Assembly (NCBI GenBank): GCA_024276995.1
Contig: JAJRWB010000001.1
Coordinates: 124,001-188,000 of the forward strand
From: Candidatus Eiseniibacteriota bacterium
Lineage (GTDB): Bacteria; Orphanbacterota; Orphanbacteria; Orphanbacterales; Orphanbacteraceae
Direction of reading: 5' to 3'
Length of the DNA stretch: 64,000 nucleotides
Shown here: positions 9,283 through 18,031 of the stretch, piece after piece
Layout: the number at the start of each line of letters is the position of its first letter
How positions within the stretch are numbered: position 1 is the first letter of the stretch
The notes under the pieces: generated by a model
Seen by the model: the letters and a program-made list of their open reading frames with translations, nothing else
Database searches by the model: none
What the model was told of the DNA's origin: nothing
Position numbers and translations under genes: made by a program

Positions 9283-9455
9283 GGTTTGGGCTCTTCGCGC
9301 TTTCGGCAGCCGTCGACGGAACAGCTGCCGCACTCCCTTTCGACGCCGGGGGCATCGGGATCGCGGCGGGAGACGAAGCGCTGCACGAGAAACCACGCGA
9401 CGCACAGGAGGGAAAGACCTCCCACGGCGGCAACGTGAATCAGGAAACGTTTCAT
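9279..9455 (-). CDS. Small Cys-rich single-pass membrane protein, NqrM-like
   Basis: A 58-residue ORF missed by length filters. It has a strong ribosome binding site (GGGGAGG), one N-terminal transmembrane helix (about residues 5-25), a short basic stretch and a C-terminal cluster CGSCSVDGC. It lies between rnfA and apbE, overlapping apbE by GTGA. Size, topology and Cys cluster resemble NqrM, a factor needed to mature the related Na+-pumping NADH:quinone reductase by supplying iron. An equivalent role in placing the iron or FeS centre shared by RnfA/RnfE is inference. Confidence 0.65.
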   Translation of the reverse strand: MKRFLIHVAAVGGLSLLCVAWFLVQRFVSRRDPDAPGVERECGSCSVDGCRKREEPKP

Positions 9456-9468
9456 CGTAGCCTCCCCG

Positions 9469-10047
9469 CTACGAACTACTGAATAGACCGGCGAACCCCA
9501 TGAATGCCATGGAGAGAATCCCGGCGATCATCAAGTTCATCGCCGTGCCGCGGATCATCGAGGGGATGTCGGACAGCTCGGCGTCCTCCCTCAGCCCCGC
9601 CATGAGGACCAGCGCGAGGGTGAGACCGCCGCCGCCGCCGAGGGCGAAGACGAGCCCTTCGACGAGGCCGTAGCCGCGGCTCGTCTGAAAGAGGGCGAGT
9701 CCGAGGATCGCGCAGTTCGTTGTGATCAGGGGAAGGAAGATGCCGAGGGCGCGGAAGAGCGCCGGATAGAGCTTCTTGATCACCATCTCGACGAACTGCA
9801 CGGTGCTCGCGATAACCACGATGAAGCTGATCAGCCTGAGGTACGGCGCATGAACGAGGACGAACGTGTTGAGTGCCCACGCGCACAGCGACGTGATCAC
9901 CATGACGAAGATGTTCGCCAGACCGAGTCGGAACGCGGTGACGAGCCGTCCCGATACGCCGAAGAAAGGGCACAGGCCGAGAAAGTAGGCGAGGGTGAAA
10001 TTGTTCACCAGGAGGGAACTGATAAAGATCCACGCGAGGTTATTCAT
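9469..10047 (-). CDS. rnfA: Rnf complex membrane subunit RnfA
   Basis: A 192-residue integral membrane subunit of the ferredoxin:NAD+ oxidoreductase (Rnf), homologous to NqrE. It has about six helices, the N-terminal VNNFTLAYFLGLCPFFGVS and the mirror-image NCAILGLALF, each with the conserved Cys that in Rnf/Nqr holds an intramembrane iron-sulfur centre with RnfE. The ATG at 10047 overlaps the rnfE stop (TGATG). Confidence 0.96.
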   Translation of the reverse strand: MNNLAWIFISSLLVNNFTLAYFLGLCPFFGVSGRLVTAFRLGLANIFVMVITSLCAWALNTFVLVHAPYLRLISFIVVIASTVQFVEMVIKKLYPALFRALGIFLPLITTNCAILGLALFQTSRGYGLVEGLVFALGGGGGLTLALVLMAGLREDAELSDIPSMIRGTAMNLMIAGILSMAFMGFAGLFSSS

Positions 10048-10691
10048 CACGCGACCCTCCCCGTCACGCTGTCGCGCCGTTTCGCCTTCATTTCCTTCCA
10101 CCAGCCGAAGAAGAGGAGGATCGCGCCGAGCATGAAGAAACCGCCCGGCGGAAGGATCATCACGACCCACGGTTCGAAATGCGGCCCGCAGAGGGAGAAG
10201 CCGAAGATCGATCCACTCCCGAGAATTTCACGGAGCGAGCCGAGGCACAGGAGGGCGATGGCGAAACCGAACGACATTCCAAGGGCGTCAAGAACGGAGA
10301 GGAGCACGCCGTTGCGCGACGCGAACGCTTCTTGCCTTCCGAGAATGAGGCAGTTCACCACGATGAGCGCGATGAACGCGCCGAGTTCCTTGTGCACCGA
10401 CGGGCTGAGCGCCTGGAGGGTGAAGTCGGCGAGCGTGACGAATGTGGCGATGATGATGATGTACGTCGAGATCCGGACCTGCTTCGGGATCACTTTCCTC
10501 AGGAGTGAAACGAGAAAACTCGAGCCGACGAGAACGAACATGGTGGCGGCGGCCATGGCGACCGCGTTGATCGCCGAATTGGTCACCGCGAGCATGGGGC
10601 ACATGCCGAGAACCTGGACGAAAACGGGGTTCTCCTTCCATAGTCCTTTGGCGAATTCCCTGTAGATGTCGCCGCCGTCTCGCTCGGCCAT
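10047..10691 (-). CDS. rnfE: Rnf complex membrane subunit RnfE
   Basis: A 214-residue membrane subunit homologous to NqrD. It shows the paired Cys-containing half-motifs QVLGMCPMLAVTNSA and VVNCLILGRQEAFA, in mirror arrangement to RnfA, and about six hydrophobic helices. The ATG at 10691 comes two bases after the rnfG stop. Confidence 0.96.
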   Translation of the reverse strand: MAERDGGDIYREFAKGLWKENPVFVQVLGMCPMLAVTNSAINAVAMAAATMFVLVGSSFLVSLLRKVIPKQVRISTYIIIIATFVTLADFTLQALSPSVHKELGAFIALIVVNCLILGRQEAFASRNGVLLSVLDALGMSFGFAIALLCLGSLREILGSGSIFGFSLCGPHFEPWVVMILPPGGFFMLGAILLFFGWWKEMKAKRRDSVTGRVA

Positions 10692-10693
10692 CT

Positions 10694-11338
10694 CTATTTC
10701 TCCCCGAGGTGGGAAAGCCAACGATCGTTCGTCACGTTCAGAATCTTCACGACCGCCTTCGATGAAATCGTCGCGCCGGTGATGGCGTCCACTTCGTTCC
10801 CCTTCGTCTTGTGGCTGTTCTTCACCACCACCACCTCCGGGTCGACGGAGAGGTCGTCGAAGTTGGCGACGAAGGCGGCGTCCTTGCGGATCTTATCGCC
10901 CAGTCCCGGCGTCTCCCTGCTTTCGAGCACCTGGAGCCCGACGATCTTCCTTTCCTTCGGATCGTAACCGTAGATCAGTTCGATCACGTCCTGGAAACCG
11001 TTCCCTTCGCCGGGAATGGCGTAGCCGAGAAGATTCCCGCCCTCGTCGTACGCGGCGTAGATGCGTTCCTCCACCGGCGTGTCGTCGGTTGCCTCCACGA
11101 GGGCGCCTCCATCGAGGGTGAAAGGTTTCATCGTCTGGGAACCGGGCACGACCTGGAGAACGGCCGCCTTCAGTGCCCGCGCCCGGTTCGCCAGAATCGT
11201 CGGCAACGTGAGTTCGTAAACGCCCACGATGGCGACGCCGGAGATGAGGCCGGCCAGCGCGAGGGTGGCGATCATCCGGGCGCCTCCCGGTTCGCGGGGC
11301 GTCTCGACGCCGTCGCCGATCGATACGGGGGTGCTCAT
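10694..11338 (-). CDS. rnfG: Rnf complex FMN-binding subunit RnfG
   Basis: A 214-residue subunit with one N-terminal transmembrane helix (about residues 22-42) and an extracytoplasmic FMN-binding domain. The flavinylation motif DAITGATISSKAV carries the acceptor Thr for covalent FMN, the ApbE target. RETPGLGDKI is another conserved family segment. The ATG at 11338 overlaps the rnfD stop (ATGA). Confidence 0.96.
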   Translation of the reverse strand: MSTPVSIGDGVETPREPGGARMIATLALAGLISGVAIVGVYELTLPTILANRARALKAAVLQVVPGSQTMKPFTLDGGALVEATDDTPVEERIYAAYDEGGNLLGYAIPGEGNGFQDVIELIYGYDPKERKIVGLQVLESRETPGLGDKIRKDAAFVANFDDLSVDPEVVVVKNSHKTKGNEVDAITGATISSKAVVKILNVTNDRWLSHLGEK

Positions 11339-12351
11339 CGGTGTTTCCCCCTTCCGAAGGGTCTCGGCTGGACGGCGCGCTCGATGAGGGGCGTGGCGCC
11401 GTTCATGAGGAGAATCGCGTACATCACCCCTTCGGGGAGCCCGCCGAAGACGCGGATCAGCACGACGAGAAAACCGATGCCGGCGCCGAAGATCCATGCC
11501 CCCCTCGGCGAAAGGGGCGACGTCACCGGGTCGGTCGCCATGAACACCGTGCCGAAGAGCAGTCCTCCCGAGAGGATCGTGAAAAGGGGGGTCGGGTAGC
11601 GGTCGGGCGCGACGAGGAAGAGGATGCCGGAGAAGATCGCCGCCGCAAGCAGCACGCCCGCCGGGATCCGCCAGTCGAACATTCGTCTCACCGTGAGGTA
11701 GATGCCGCTGAGGAGGATGAGCACACCGCTCGTTTCGCCGAGAGAACCGGCGGTGTTGCCGAGGAAGAGAGCGGCGGCGGGCACGGCGTTGTGGTCGAAT
11801 TTCATCATCGACAGGGGCGTGGCGGTGGTTACCGCGTCGACCCCTCCTTGCAGCAGCGGGAAGGCGAGGTTTGCGCCGCGCACGGCGAGGAAGTCGGAGG
11901 GGCCGCCATGGAGCGCCCACGTGGTGAGCACCGTGGGAAACGCCGCCTGGAGGAAGGCGCGCCCCACGAGGGCGGGGTTGAACAGGTTGTGACCGAGGCC
12001 GCCCCATACGAGTTTCCCCAGCCCGATGCCGATCACACCGCCGAGAAACGCCATCCAGAGGGGAATGCCCGGTGGAAGGGTCAGCGCGAGCAAAAGACCG
12101 GTGAGCAGCGCGCTCCCGTCGGCGAGGGCGGCCCCTCCCTTACCTTCAGGTGTGAAACGCCATTCGGTGAGCATGGCGCCCGCCGTGGCGGCGACGATGA
12201 CGAGAATCGCGCTCACGCCGAAGAACCAGATCGACGCACCGATCACCGGAACGAGGGCGTAGATTACGTCCCTCATCAGCGCCGGGGTGGTGAGGTTCCG
12301 TCTGAGAAAGGGCGCCGTTCTGAGGAGGAGCGCGGGATCGCTGACTTTCAC
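11335..12351 (-). CDS. rnfD: Rnf complex FMN-binding membrane subunit RnfD
   Basis: A 338-residue multi-helix subunit homologous to NqrB. Visible family segments are LADGSALLTGLLLALTLPP, GGLGHNLFNPALVGRAFL, DAVTTATPLSMM (covalent FMN acceptor site, ApbE-type D-x-x-T-x-A-T pattern), TDPVTSPLSPRG and PEGVMYAILLMN. The GTG start at 12351 overlaps the rnfC stop (GTGA). Confidence 0.96.
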   Translation of the reverse strand: MKVSDPALLLRTAPFLRRNLTTPALMRDVIYALVPVIGASIWFFGVSAILVIVAATAGAMLTEWRFTPEGKGGAALADGSALLTGLLLALTLPPGIPLWMAFLGGVIGIGLGKLVWGGLGHNLFNPALVGRAFLQAAFPTVLTTWALHGGPSDFLAVRGANLAFPLLQGGVDAVTTATPLSMMKFDHNAVPAAALFLGNTAGSLGETSGVLILLSGIYLTVRRMFDWRIPAGVLLAAAIFSGILFLVAPDRYPTPLFTILSGGLLFGTVFMATDPVTSPLSPRGAWIFGAGIGFLVVLIRVFGGLPEGVMYAILLMNGATPLIERAVQPRPFGRGKHR

Positions 12352-13694
12352 TGCCTCACTTCTTTCCTTTTTCGCTGCGCCATGGCGGAGCGGGCGACCT
12401 TGATCAGTTGCGATATGGGAATCCCCGACGGGCACGCCCAGCTGCACGAACCACAGAATGTGCAGTCCGAGGCGTAGAACTCGTCCATCGACTCGATCCG
12501 CCCGGCCCGTGCGAGCTTCGCGAGCATGCACGGATTGAGGAAATTCGGACATGCGTCGAGGCAGCGGCCGCACTTGACGCATGTGTACGTGTCGCCGTCG
12601 AACACGTCGGCGTCGGTGAAGGCGAGCAGACCGGAAGTCCCCTTCACGACCGGCACGTCGAGGCTCGACAGCGGACTCCCCATCATCGGACCGCCCATGA
12701 CCACCTGCCTCGTTTCGCTCTTCAGCCCGCCGCAGTATTCGAGCACCGCGCGGACCGGCGTTCCGAGGGGAACCTGGAGATTCGCCGGCCTGGAAACGGC
12801 GGGTCCCGAGACGGTGAGCACCCTGTCGATGAGCGGACGGCCGTGGTCGAACCAATCCGCCAAGGCGGCGATGGTGGCGACGTTGTTCACCACCATGCCG
12901 ACATCGAGGGGGAGCTTGCCGGCGGGCACTTCGGTCTTGAAAACGGCGTCGATGAGCATCTTCTCCGACCCTTGCGGATATTTCACCTTGAGGGCGGCCA
13001 CCTCGACGGGCACCGGTGCGCCGGCCGCCGCAGCCTGGAGCACTTCGATGGCGTCTTCCTTGTTCTGCTCCACGCCGATAACCGTCTTCTCCGCCCCCAG
13101 TTTCGTGGCGAGGATTTCGATCCCCCGGACCACCCGGTCGGAACGCTCCACCATCACCCTGTGGTCGCACGTGAGATACGGTTCGCATTCGCATCCGTTC
13201 ACCACGAGAAAGCGAACCGGTTTTCCCTCCTGCGGAACGTATTTGACGTGCGAAGGGAATGCGGCGCCTCCCATGCCGACGAGACCGGCCATCTGGGTCT
13301 GGTCGACGAACTCCTTCGACGACAGGGCGCGCCAGTCGACGGGCGCGCGGGGCTCGAAGCGTTGCGTGGCGTACGGATCCGCCTCGAGAAGGATGCACGG
13401 AACGAGGTCCCCCATGGCGTTCCGGCGATTCGCCAGCGCCGTGACGTGTCCCGTGACCGGGCTGTGGAGTGCCGTCGATACGAACCCTCCCGGCTTCGCG
13501 ATCAGCTGTCCCCGCTGGACGCGGTCCTTCGGTTTCACCACCGGAACGGAGGGCGCCCCGATATGCTGGCCCAAGGGGAGGATGTACGATTCGACGAAAG
13601 GAACCCGCTCGATGGGGAGCGACTCGGTTCCTTCCTTGTGTTCGTCCGGATGGACGCCGTGGCGGAACGTGCTGATCCAGTTCTCCGGGGCCAC
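12348..13694 (-). CDS. rnfC: Rnf complex NADH-binding subunit RnfC
   Basis: A 448-residue peripheral subunit that binds NAD(H) and FMN and carries two 4Fe-4S clusters. It has the N-terminal barrel-sandwich (PKDRVQRGQLIAKPGGF, HSPVTGHV), the flavin/NAD domain (GLVGMGGAAFPSH, VVNGCECEPYL), an SLBB segment (EYCGGLKSETRQVVMGGPMMG) and two ferredoxin motifs (CVKCGRCLDACP and CTFCGSCSWACP). The GTG at 13694 starts two bases after the PFOR-like protein's stop, so the degenerate PFOR-like gene and rnfC are translated together. Confidence 0.96.
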   Translation of the reverse strand: MAPENWISTFRHGVHPDEHKEGTESLPIERVPFVESYILPLGQHIGAPSVPVVKPKDRVQRGQLIAKPGGFVSTALHSPVTGHVTALANRRNAMGDLVPCILLEADPYATQRFEPRAPVDWRALSSKEFVDQTQMAGLVGMGGAAFPSHVKYVPQEGKPVRFLVVNGCECEPYLTCDHRVMVERSDRVVRGIEILATKLGAEKTVIGVEQNKEDAIEVLQAAAAGAPVPVEVAALKVKYPQGSEKMLIDAVFKTEVPAGKLPLDVGMVVNNVATIAALADWFDHGRPLIDRVLTVSGPAVSRPANLQVPLGTPVRAVLEYCGGLKSETRQVVMGGPMMGSPLSSLDVPVVKGTSGLLAFTDADVFDGDTYTCVKCGRCLDACPNFLNPCMLAKLARAGRIESMDEFYASDCTFCGSCSWACPSGIPISQLIKVARSAMAQRKRKEVRQ

Positions 13695-13696
13695 CG

Positions 13697-15217
13697 CTAC
13701 ATCCCTTTCCCGTCGCCGGCGGGCCCGGTCACGCCGGCGAAGGCGCGCAGGCGGCTTTGAATCCGGGCGGTCAGCTCGCGCTTCGCCTGTTCGCGCGCCG
13801 CCGCCACCTCCTCCTCGTGCCGGCGACCGAGGGCGGCGATCTCCTCGGAGTGCGCCGCCGCGGCGGCGTCGGACGTCAGCCCGGCAAGATCCCTCAGGAG
13901 ATTCCAGATTCGCAGATGCTCCCGTGACGCCTCGGCGATCGGCTCACTCACTTCGAGGCGCGTCTCTTTCCCGTCTTCGCCCGCGAGGATGAACGGAGTC
14001 CTTCCCTGTCGGTCCGAGTCGGTCGCTTCGACATACTCCTCGAGGGGGATCGGCTTCGGCGCGTCCTTCGGCAAAGGGCGGAAATGGTGGGCGAAGCGTT
14101 TCTCGGTGACCGCCCAGTGGGCGTACGTCACCGGCCGGCCCGACCGGTCGAGCGCCCACGCATCGCCGGTGGACGGGTTTCCCTCGAGCGCCAGCTCCCG
14201 TCCCTGTTCGCCGGCGGCGCACGGGTCGCGGCGGAAGAGGGGGAAGGCGCGCGACCAGACGGCGAGACGGGCCTGCTCCACGGCACCGTCCGGCGCGAAG
14301 CCGTCCTCGAGTGGTGAGGGGGCGTGGATTCGGATGAACGCCGGCCCGGGAAACGCCAGCGCGTGGGCGACGCCGTGGGCGAGATGGTCGGCGTGGGCGA
14401 TCGACGATTGAAGGGTGAAGCATCCGCGGTGGGCGAGCGCCACGAGGCCGGCGTCCGGCGACACTTCCGATCCCCTTCCCCTTCCGCCCGGGTCGAGGCG
14501 TGAGAGGAGAACGATTTTGATCGGAAGATCGGAGTGGAGGAGGCGCGACAGGTGCGCGCTTCCATGGCGCTCGAGCGTCTCGTCGTCGAAGAGGAGGAGG
14601 AGCGGAGGACAGAGCGCTTTCTCTTCCCCGGTCCAGTCGTCCCACGGCGGCGCACCGTCGTCCCCGGCGGTCTTCCCACCGTCGGCGAGAAGTTGCCGGC
14701 AGCGTCTTTCGAGGGCGACCGCCTCGGCGACGGCACGGATCTCCCCGAGGACGAGGCCCTCGGCGAGCGGTGCGGCGTGGCCGGTCGTGTCGACCACGGC
14801 GGGGACGGCGAACGGGTTGTAAGGGTAGACGGCGGCCCAGCGAGCGACTGAGGCGGCGGCGATGACGAGACCGTGCGTGGCACGCTCCCCCCCTCCTTCC
14901 CCCTTCCCGAGGAGCCGCAAGCGGAGCGAGGCGAGATCACGGGCGCCCTCCACGAGAGCCCCCAGACGCCCGGCGTCCACCTTCCCGCCCCCCACGGCGT
15001 CTTCCATGCCCGCGGCGAGATCGGAAAGATCGATCTCCTTCTTTCCCGCGGCACGGATCGCCTCGCCGAGGCGATCGAGATCGGCCAGCGGCAGGGTACC
15101 GGAGAGAGTCTCCCGGATCGCAGCGGAACACTCCTTTTCCAACACGGCGAGGCGGTCGGCATGGCCGCGCAGAATCGGCCGCATGTGACGCTCGGTGGCG
15201 GCGAGGAGGATGCGCAC
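13697..15217 (-). CDS. Degenerate PFOR-like TPP-domain protein (same frame as the upstream PFOR-like gene)
   Basis: 506 residues from a GTG at 15217, but the coding frame continues unbroken upstream to a TAA at 15347-15349, and that leader (including LSGTDSSQAGSGERA) resembles the start of PFOR domain VI (SGACAGCGE). This segment is therefore probably the C-terminal third of the preceding gene. It keeps the PFOR fold pattern: LLLLFDDETLERHG at the GDG thiamine site (about residues 206-219), DLPIKIVLLSR, LVALAHRGCF and FPGPAFIRIHAPSPLEDG, ending in a charged helix (EEIAALGRRHEEEVAAAREQ). The GDG...N metal/TPP motif and the proximal-cluster cysteines are gone, so catalysis as in PFOR is unlikely. 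It lies directly upstream of rnfC. Confidence 0.7.
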   Translation of the reverse strand: MRILLAATERHMRPILRGHADRLAVLEKECSAAIRETLSGTLPLADLDRLGEAIRAAGKKEIDLSDLAAGMEDAVGGGKVDAGRLGALVEGARDLASLRLRLLGKGEGGGERATHGLVIAAASVARWAAVYPYNPFAVPAVVDTTGHAAPLAEGLVLGEIRAVAEAVALERRCRQLLADGGKTAGDDGAPPWDDWTGEEKALCPPLLLLFDDETLERHGSAHLSRLLHSDLPIKIVLLSRLDPGGRGRGSEVSPDAGLVALAHRGCFTLQSSIAHADHLAHGVAHALAFPGPAFIRIHAPSPLEDGFAPDGAVEQARLAVWSRAFPLFRRDPCAAGEQGRELALEGNPSTGDAWALDRSGRPVTYAHWAVTEKRFAHHFRPLPKDAPKPIPLEEYVEATDSDRQGRTPFILAGEDGKETRLEVSEPIAEASREHLRIWNLLRDLAGLTSDAAAAAHSEEIAALGRRHEEEVAAAREQAKRELTARIQSRLRAFAGVTGPAGDGKGM

Positions 15218-15346
15218 GGCGGCCCGTTCGCCCGAACCGGCCTGCGAGGAGTCGGTGCCCGATAGTGCGAGTGCCGCGCCGGTGTCGAGGAAGAGGGCAG
15301 CCCCCTCGCCGATCCCCCCTTCTGAGCCTAGGATGCGGATCGTCTC

Positions 15347-18031
15347 TTACGGTGTGCCGCGCACCGCCTCGAACGCCTTCCAGGCGGCACTTTCCCCTTC
15401 GCCGCCCGCCGGGCGGTCGGCCCGGGAGAGGGCGGTCGGCTCGCACGATGCGATGCAGACGCCGCACCCTTTGCACCGATCGGGATCGACGGCGAGAAAA
15501 AGGTGGGCGCCGCCGAGGACGTCGGCGGAGATGACCGGGAGAGCACCGACGGTCTCTTCGAGAACGGCGATCGCTTCGGCCTGTTTCGGATCGGGAGGGC
15601 CTCCCCCCTTCGCTCCGATCGAATCGAAGGCGCATCGGAGCGCGTCGCCCACGGTGTCCGCGCCGCCGTCACCGCCGGCGGTCTTCGAGAACTCTTTCGC
15701 CAGTCGGCTGAGCACGCGTTTCAGTGCGTCGGCCGATCGGCCTCTCTCCTTCGCCGCGTTCATCGCTCTGCCGATCACCTCCGCCCCGGAAAGGACGGTG
15801 CCGCCGATGGCGCCGTCGGGACAGACGGTCCAACAGTGGCCGCAGGCGGTGCACGCCGACGGCGTGAACGCCGGGACGGCGGCGGACGCTCCACCCACCT
15901 TGCGGAAGAACGCCGAACGCCCCGGAACGAGTCCCGATGCGAGGAAAGGATCGGCGGTGATCGATTCATCGTCGCCCCGCGCGTACAGGACGCCGACCTG
16001 GTCCCAGAAGCGAGGGAGACTCTCCGAGGGCGCTCCTTCCCGCCCGATCCGGTTCCGAACGGCGGCGGGCGCCTCCTCCTCGATCGGCGCGCGCACCGCC
16101 GGGGCGCTCCGCCGCTCGCGAAGATCGACCGCCTGCATGGCGACGAGCCCATCCCGGAAGGGAGCCGCATCATCATCGGTTTCCTCCCGTCGCAGGGAGA
16201 CGAGCTTCTTCCGGTCGAGAGGATACGCCGGATCGATGCCGCCCAGAAGAGCGGCGGATGCGCCGAGAAGCCTCTCGAGCGCGTCTCGGCGCTCTTCGGC
16301 GCCGTCCGCCGATGGGAGATAGTGGAGGTGGAGCCCCCTGTCGTTCTCGAGGGTGCGCGCGATTCTTCCGATTCTTTCGATCTGCTCGCCGGGGTTGTCG
16401 CCGCCGGCCAGAACGGCGCCGCCGGGGCGAACCCGGAAGAGAGACCGGCGGATCTCCCCGTCCCGGAGATCTCCCGGTCCGGGCAGGATCAGCGCGTCGG
16501 CGGCGAAGGCGTCGCCCGGATCTTCATGGGCGGCGCCTCCCCAGACGGCGCTGTCCACAAGGAAGCCTCCCCACATTCCCCAGCCGGTGCCGAGGCGGCT
16601 TCGCATCGTCTTCCCGATGCACCGCTGAACGAGAAGGAAGAGCGACCGGGAGAACTCGGCCTGTTCCTCCCCCGGCGAACGACCGATCGCCACCGAAAGG
16701 GCGGATCGGGATCCGGCGGCCGGCTCGCCGGGGGGACGGTAAAACCCGAGGGCCGCCGCGTCGGGATAGTCCCGGCGGACCTTGTCGATTACCGCTTGGC
16801 GCTTCGGATAGGGCGACCTTTCGTTCGGAATGAAATCGATGCCGAGATAGACCGTCTTCTCCACGCCGGGCGCTTCCTCGGAGCAGAAGAGCGCCAATTC
16901 GTCGGCGCGCAGCGGCGTGCCGCCGAGGCCGGCGAAGAGGGTGGTCACCGGTTCACCGGTGAGGGCGGCTCGAACGCGCCGGGCGAGCCGTCCGTCGCCG
17001 CCGGCGCCGGGTTGGGTTCTCTCGAGGATGACGATACGTTTCCGTCCCTCGGCGGCGCGGCGGATCGCTTCGGCCGGGAAGGGGGAGATCGAACGGACGG
17101 CGAGAACGGCGGGGACGTCCTTCCCCGCGCCGCGCAGCACGGAGGCGGCCGCGAGGGCGGTCTCCACGGCGCTCCCCTGTGCGATGAGAAGGAGATTCTC
17201 CTCCCCCTCGCCGTGGAGCGACGATGTCTCCAGCTTTCTCCCGGTGGCGCGGCCGACCGCGCCGAACGCCTCGTCGAGAATCATCGGAAGATGACCGGCG
17301 AAGAAGGGCGCCGCCGCCGCCGTCGCGTATCCCCAGCTGAGGCGGTCGTGAAGAGCGCCGGTGAGCGCCGGGTGATCGAAATCGAAGAGCCGGGGAACAC
17401 GCCGGCGGTGGGTGCCGAAAAGCATCGCCTGCGCCGGGGTGGGCGACTCGATGCGATCCTCCGGGCGGCCGGCGAGATCGACGACGAGTCCGGCGGTCGG
17501 CAGAGCGAGGTCCTGGAGCGCTCCCGCGGTTTCCTCCTCGTCCATGGCGACCACGCACGGCACAAGGGCGTGCTCGGTGAAGCGTCGCGCCGCCACGGTG
17601 AGGTCGGCCGCCTCCTGGACGTTCGTCGCGAAGAGAAGAACCGCGCCGCTGTCGGCGAGGGCGTGGTAGCCGTCGTGGCCCGTGCCGAGAGCGCTGCCGT
17701 GGGACGTGGACGCCCTGCATGTGAGGTGGGCGACCAGGGCGAGATGGCGCGCGGCGGCGCGCCGAAGCTGGTTCGCCTCGCGCGACGGTTCGTCATCGCC
17801 GAGATAGGCGGCGGCGCGGATGCCGTTCAGCGCGAGACCGGCCGCCGCGGCGAACGGCGTCGCGCTTCCGGTCGAGGTGATGCCGCCCGACGAACCGAGA
17901 AGCCGCTCCACGGCGATCACGGCGGTGCGCCCGTCGAGAACGCTCCTTTCCCCCGGCGTTTCGGTCGCGTTTCGCTCCGCCTTCTTTTCCGATAGGCGGC
18001 CCAGTTTCCGGATCAGATCAGAGACGCTCAA
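15347..18031 (-). CDS. PFOR-like protein with two 4Fe-4S motifs, ending at an in-frame TAA
   Basis: 894 residues up to the TAA, 1444 if the stop is read through. Domains follow pyruvate:ferredoxin oxidoreductase order: a domain I relic (SVLDGRTAVIAVERLLGSS, then LALVAHLTCRASTSHGSAL and FATNVQEAADLTVAARR), a transketolase-C-like domain (LLLIAQGSAVETALAA, ILERTQPGAGGDG), a gamma-like region (GIDFIPNERSPYPKRQAV), and two ferredoxin motifs CTACGHCWTVCP (from residue 727) and CKGCGVCIASCEP (from 853). The TPP-pyrimidine residues of domain I are not conserved. The TTG start at 18031 has GGGAGG five bases upstream and overlaps rnfB by 14 bases. Position between rnfB and rnfC suggests an Rnf-bound electron-transfer scaffold; this is inference. 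Confidence 0.75.
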   Translation of the reverse strand: MSVSDLIRKLGRLSEKKAERNATETPGERSVLDGRTAVIAVERLLGSSGGITSTGSATPFAAAAGLALNGIRAAAYLGDDEPSREANQLRRAAARHLALVAHLTCRASTSHGSALGTGHDGYHALADSGAVLLFATNVQEAADLTVAARRFTEHALVPCVVAMDEEETAGALQDLALPTAGLVVDLAGRPEDRIESPTPAQAMLFGTHRRRVPRLFDFDHPALTGALHDRLSWGYATAAAAPFFAGHLPMILDEAFGAVGRATGRKLETSSLHGEGEENLLLIAQGSAVETALAAASVLRGAGKDVPAVLAVRSISPFPAEAIRRAAEGRKRIVILERTQPGAGGDGRLARRVRAALTGEPVTTLFAGLGGTPLRADELALFCSEEAPGVEKTVYLGIDFIPNERSPYPKRQAVIDKVRRDYPDAAALGFYRPPGEPAAGSRSALSVAIGRSPGEEQAEFSRSLFLLVQRCIGKTMRSRLGTGWGMWGGFLVDSAVWGGAAHEDPGDAFAADALILPGPGDLRDGEIRRSLFRVRPGGAVLAGGDNPGEQIERIGRIARTLENDRGLHLHYLPSADGAEERRDALERLLGASAALLGGIDPAYPLDRKKLVSLRREETDDDAAPFRDGLVAMQAVDLRERRSAPAVRAPIEEEAPAAVRNRIGREGAPSESLPRFWDQVGVLYARGDDESITADPFLASGLVPGRSAFFRKVGGASAAVPAFTPSACTACGHCWTVCPDGAIGGTVLSGAEVIGRAMNAAKERGRSADALKRVLSRLAKEFSKTAGGDGGADTVGDALRCAFDSIGAKGGGPPDPKQAEAIAVLEETVGALPVISADVLGGAHLFLAVDPDRCKGCGVCIASCEPTALSRADRPAGGEGESAAWKAFEAVRGTP

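Noticed and set aside
15503-17995. Plus-strand open frame of 830 codons opposite the PFOR-like gene
   Set aside because: Antisense shadow; no recognisable motif and no start signal.
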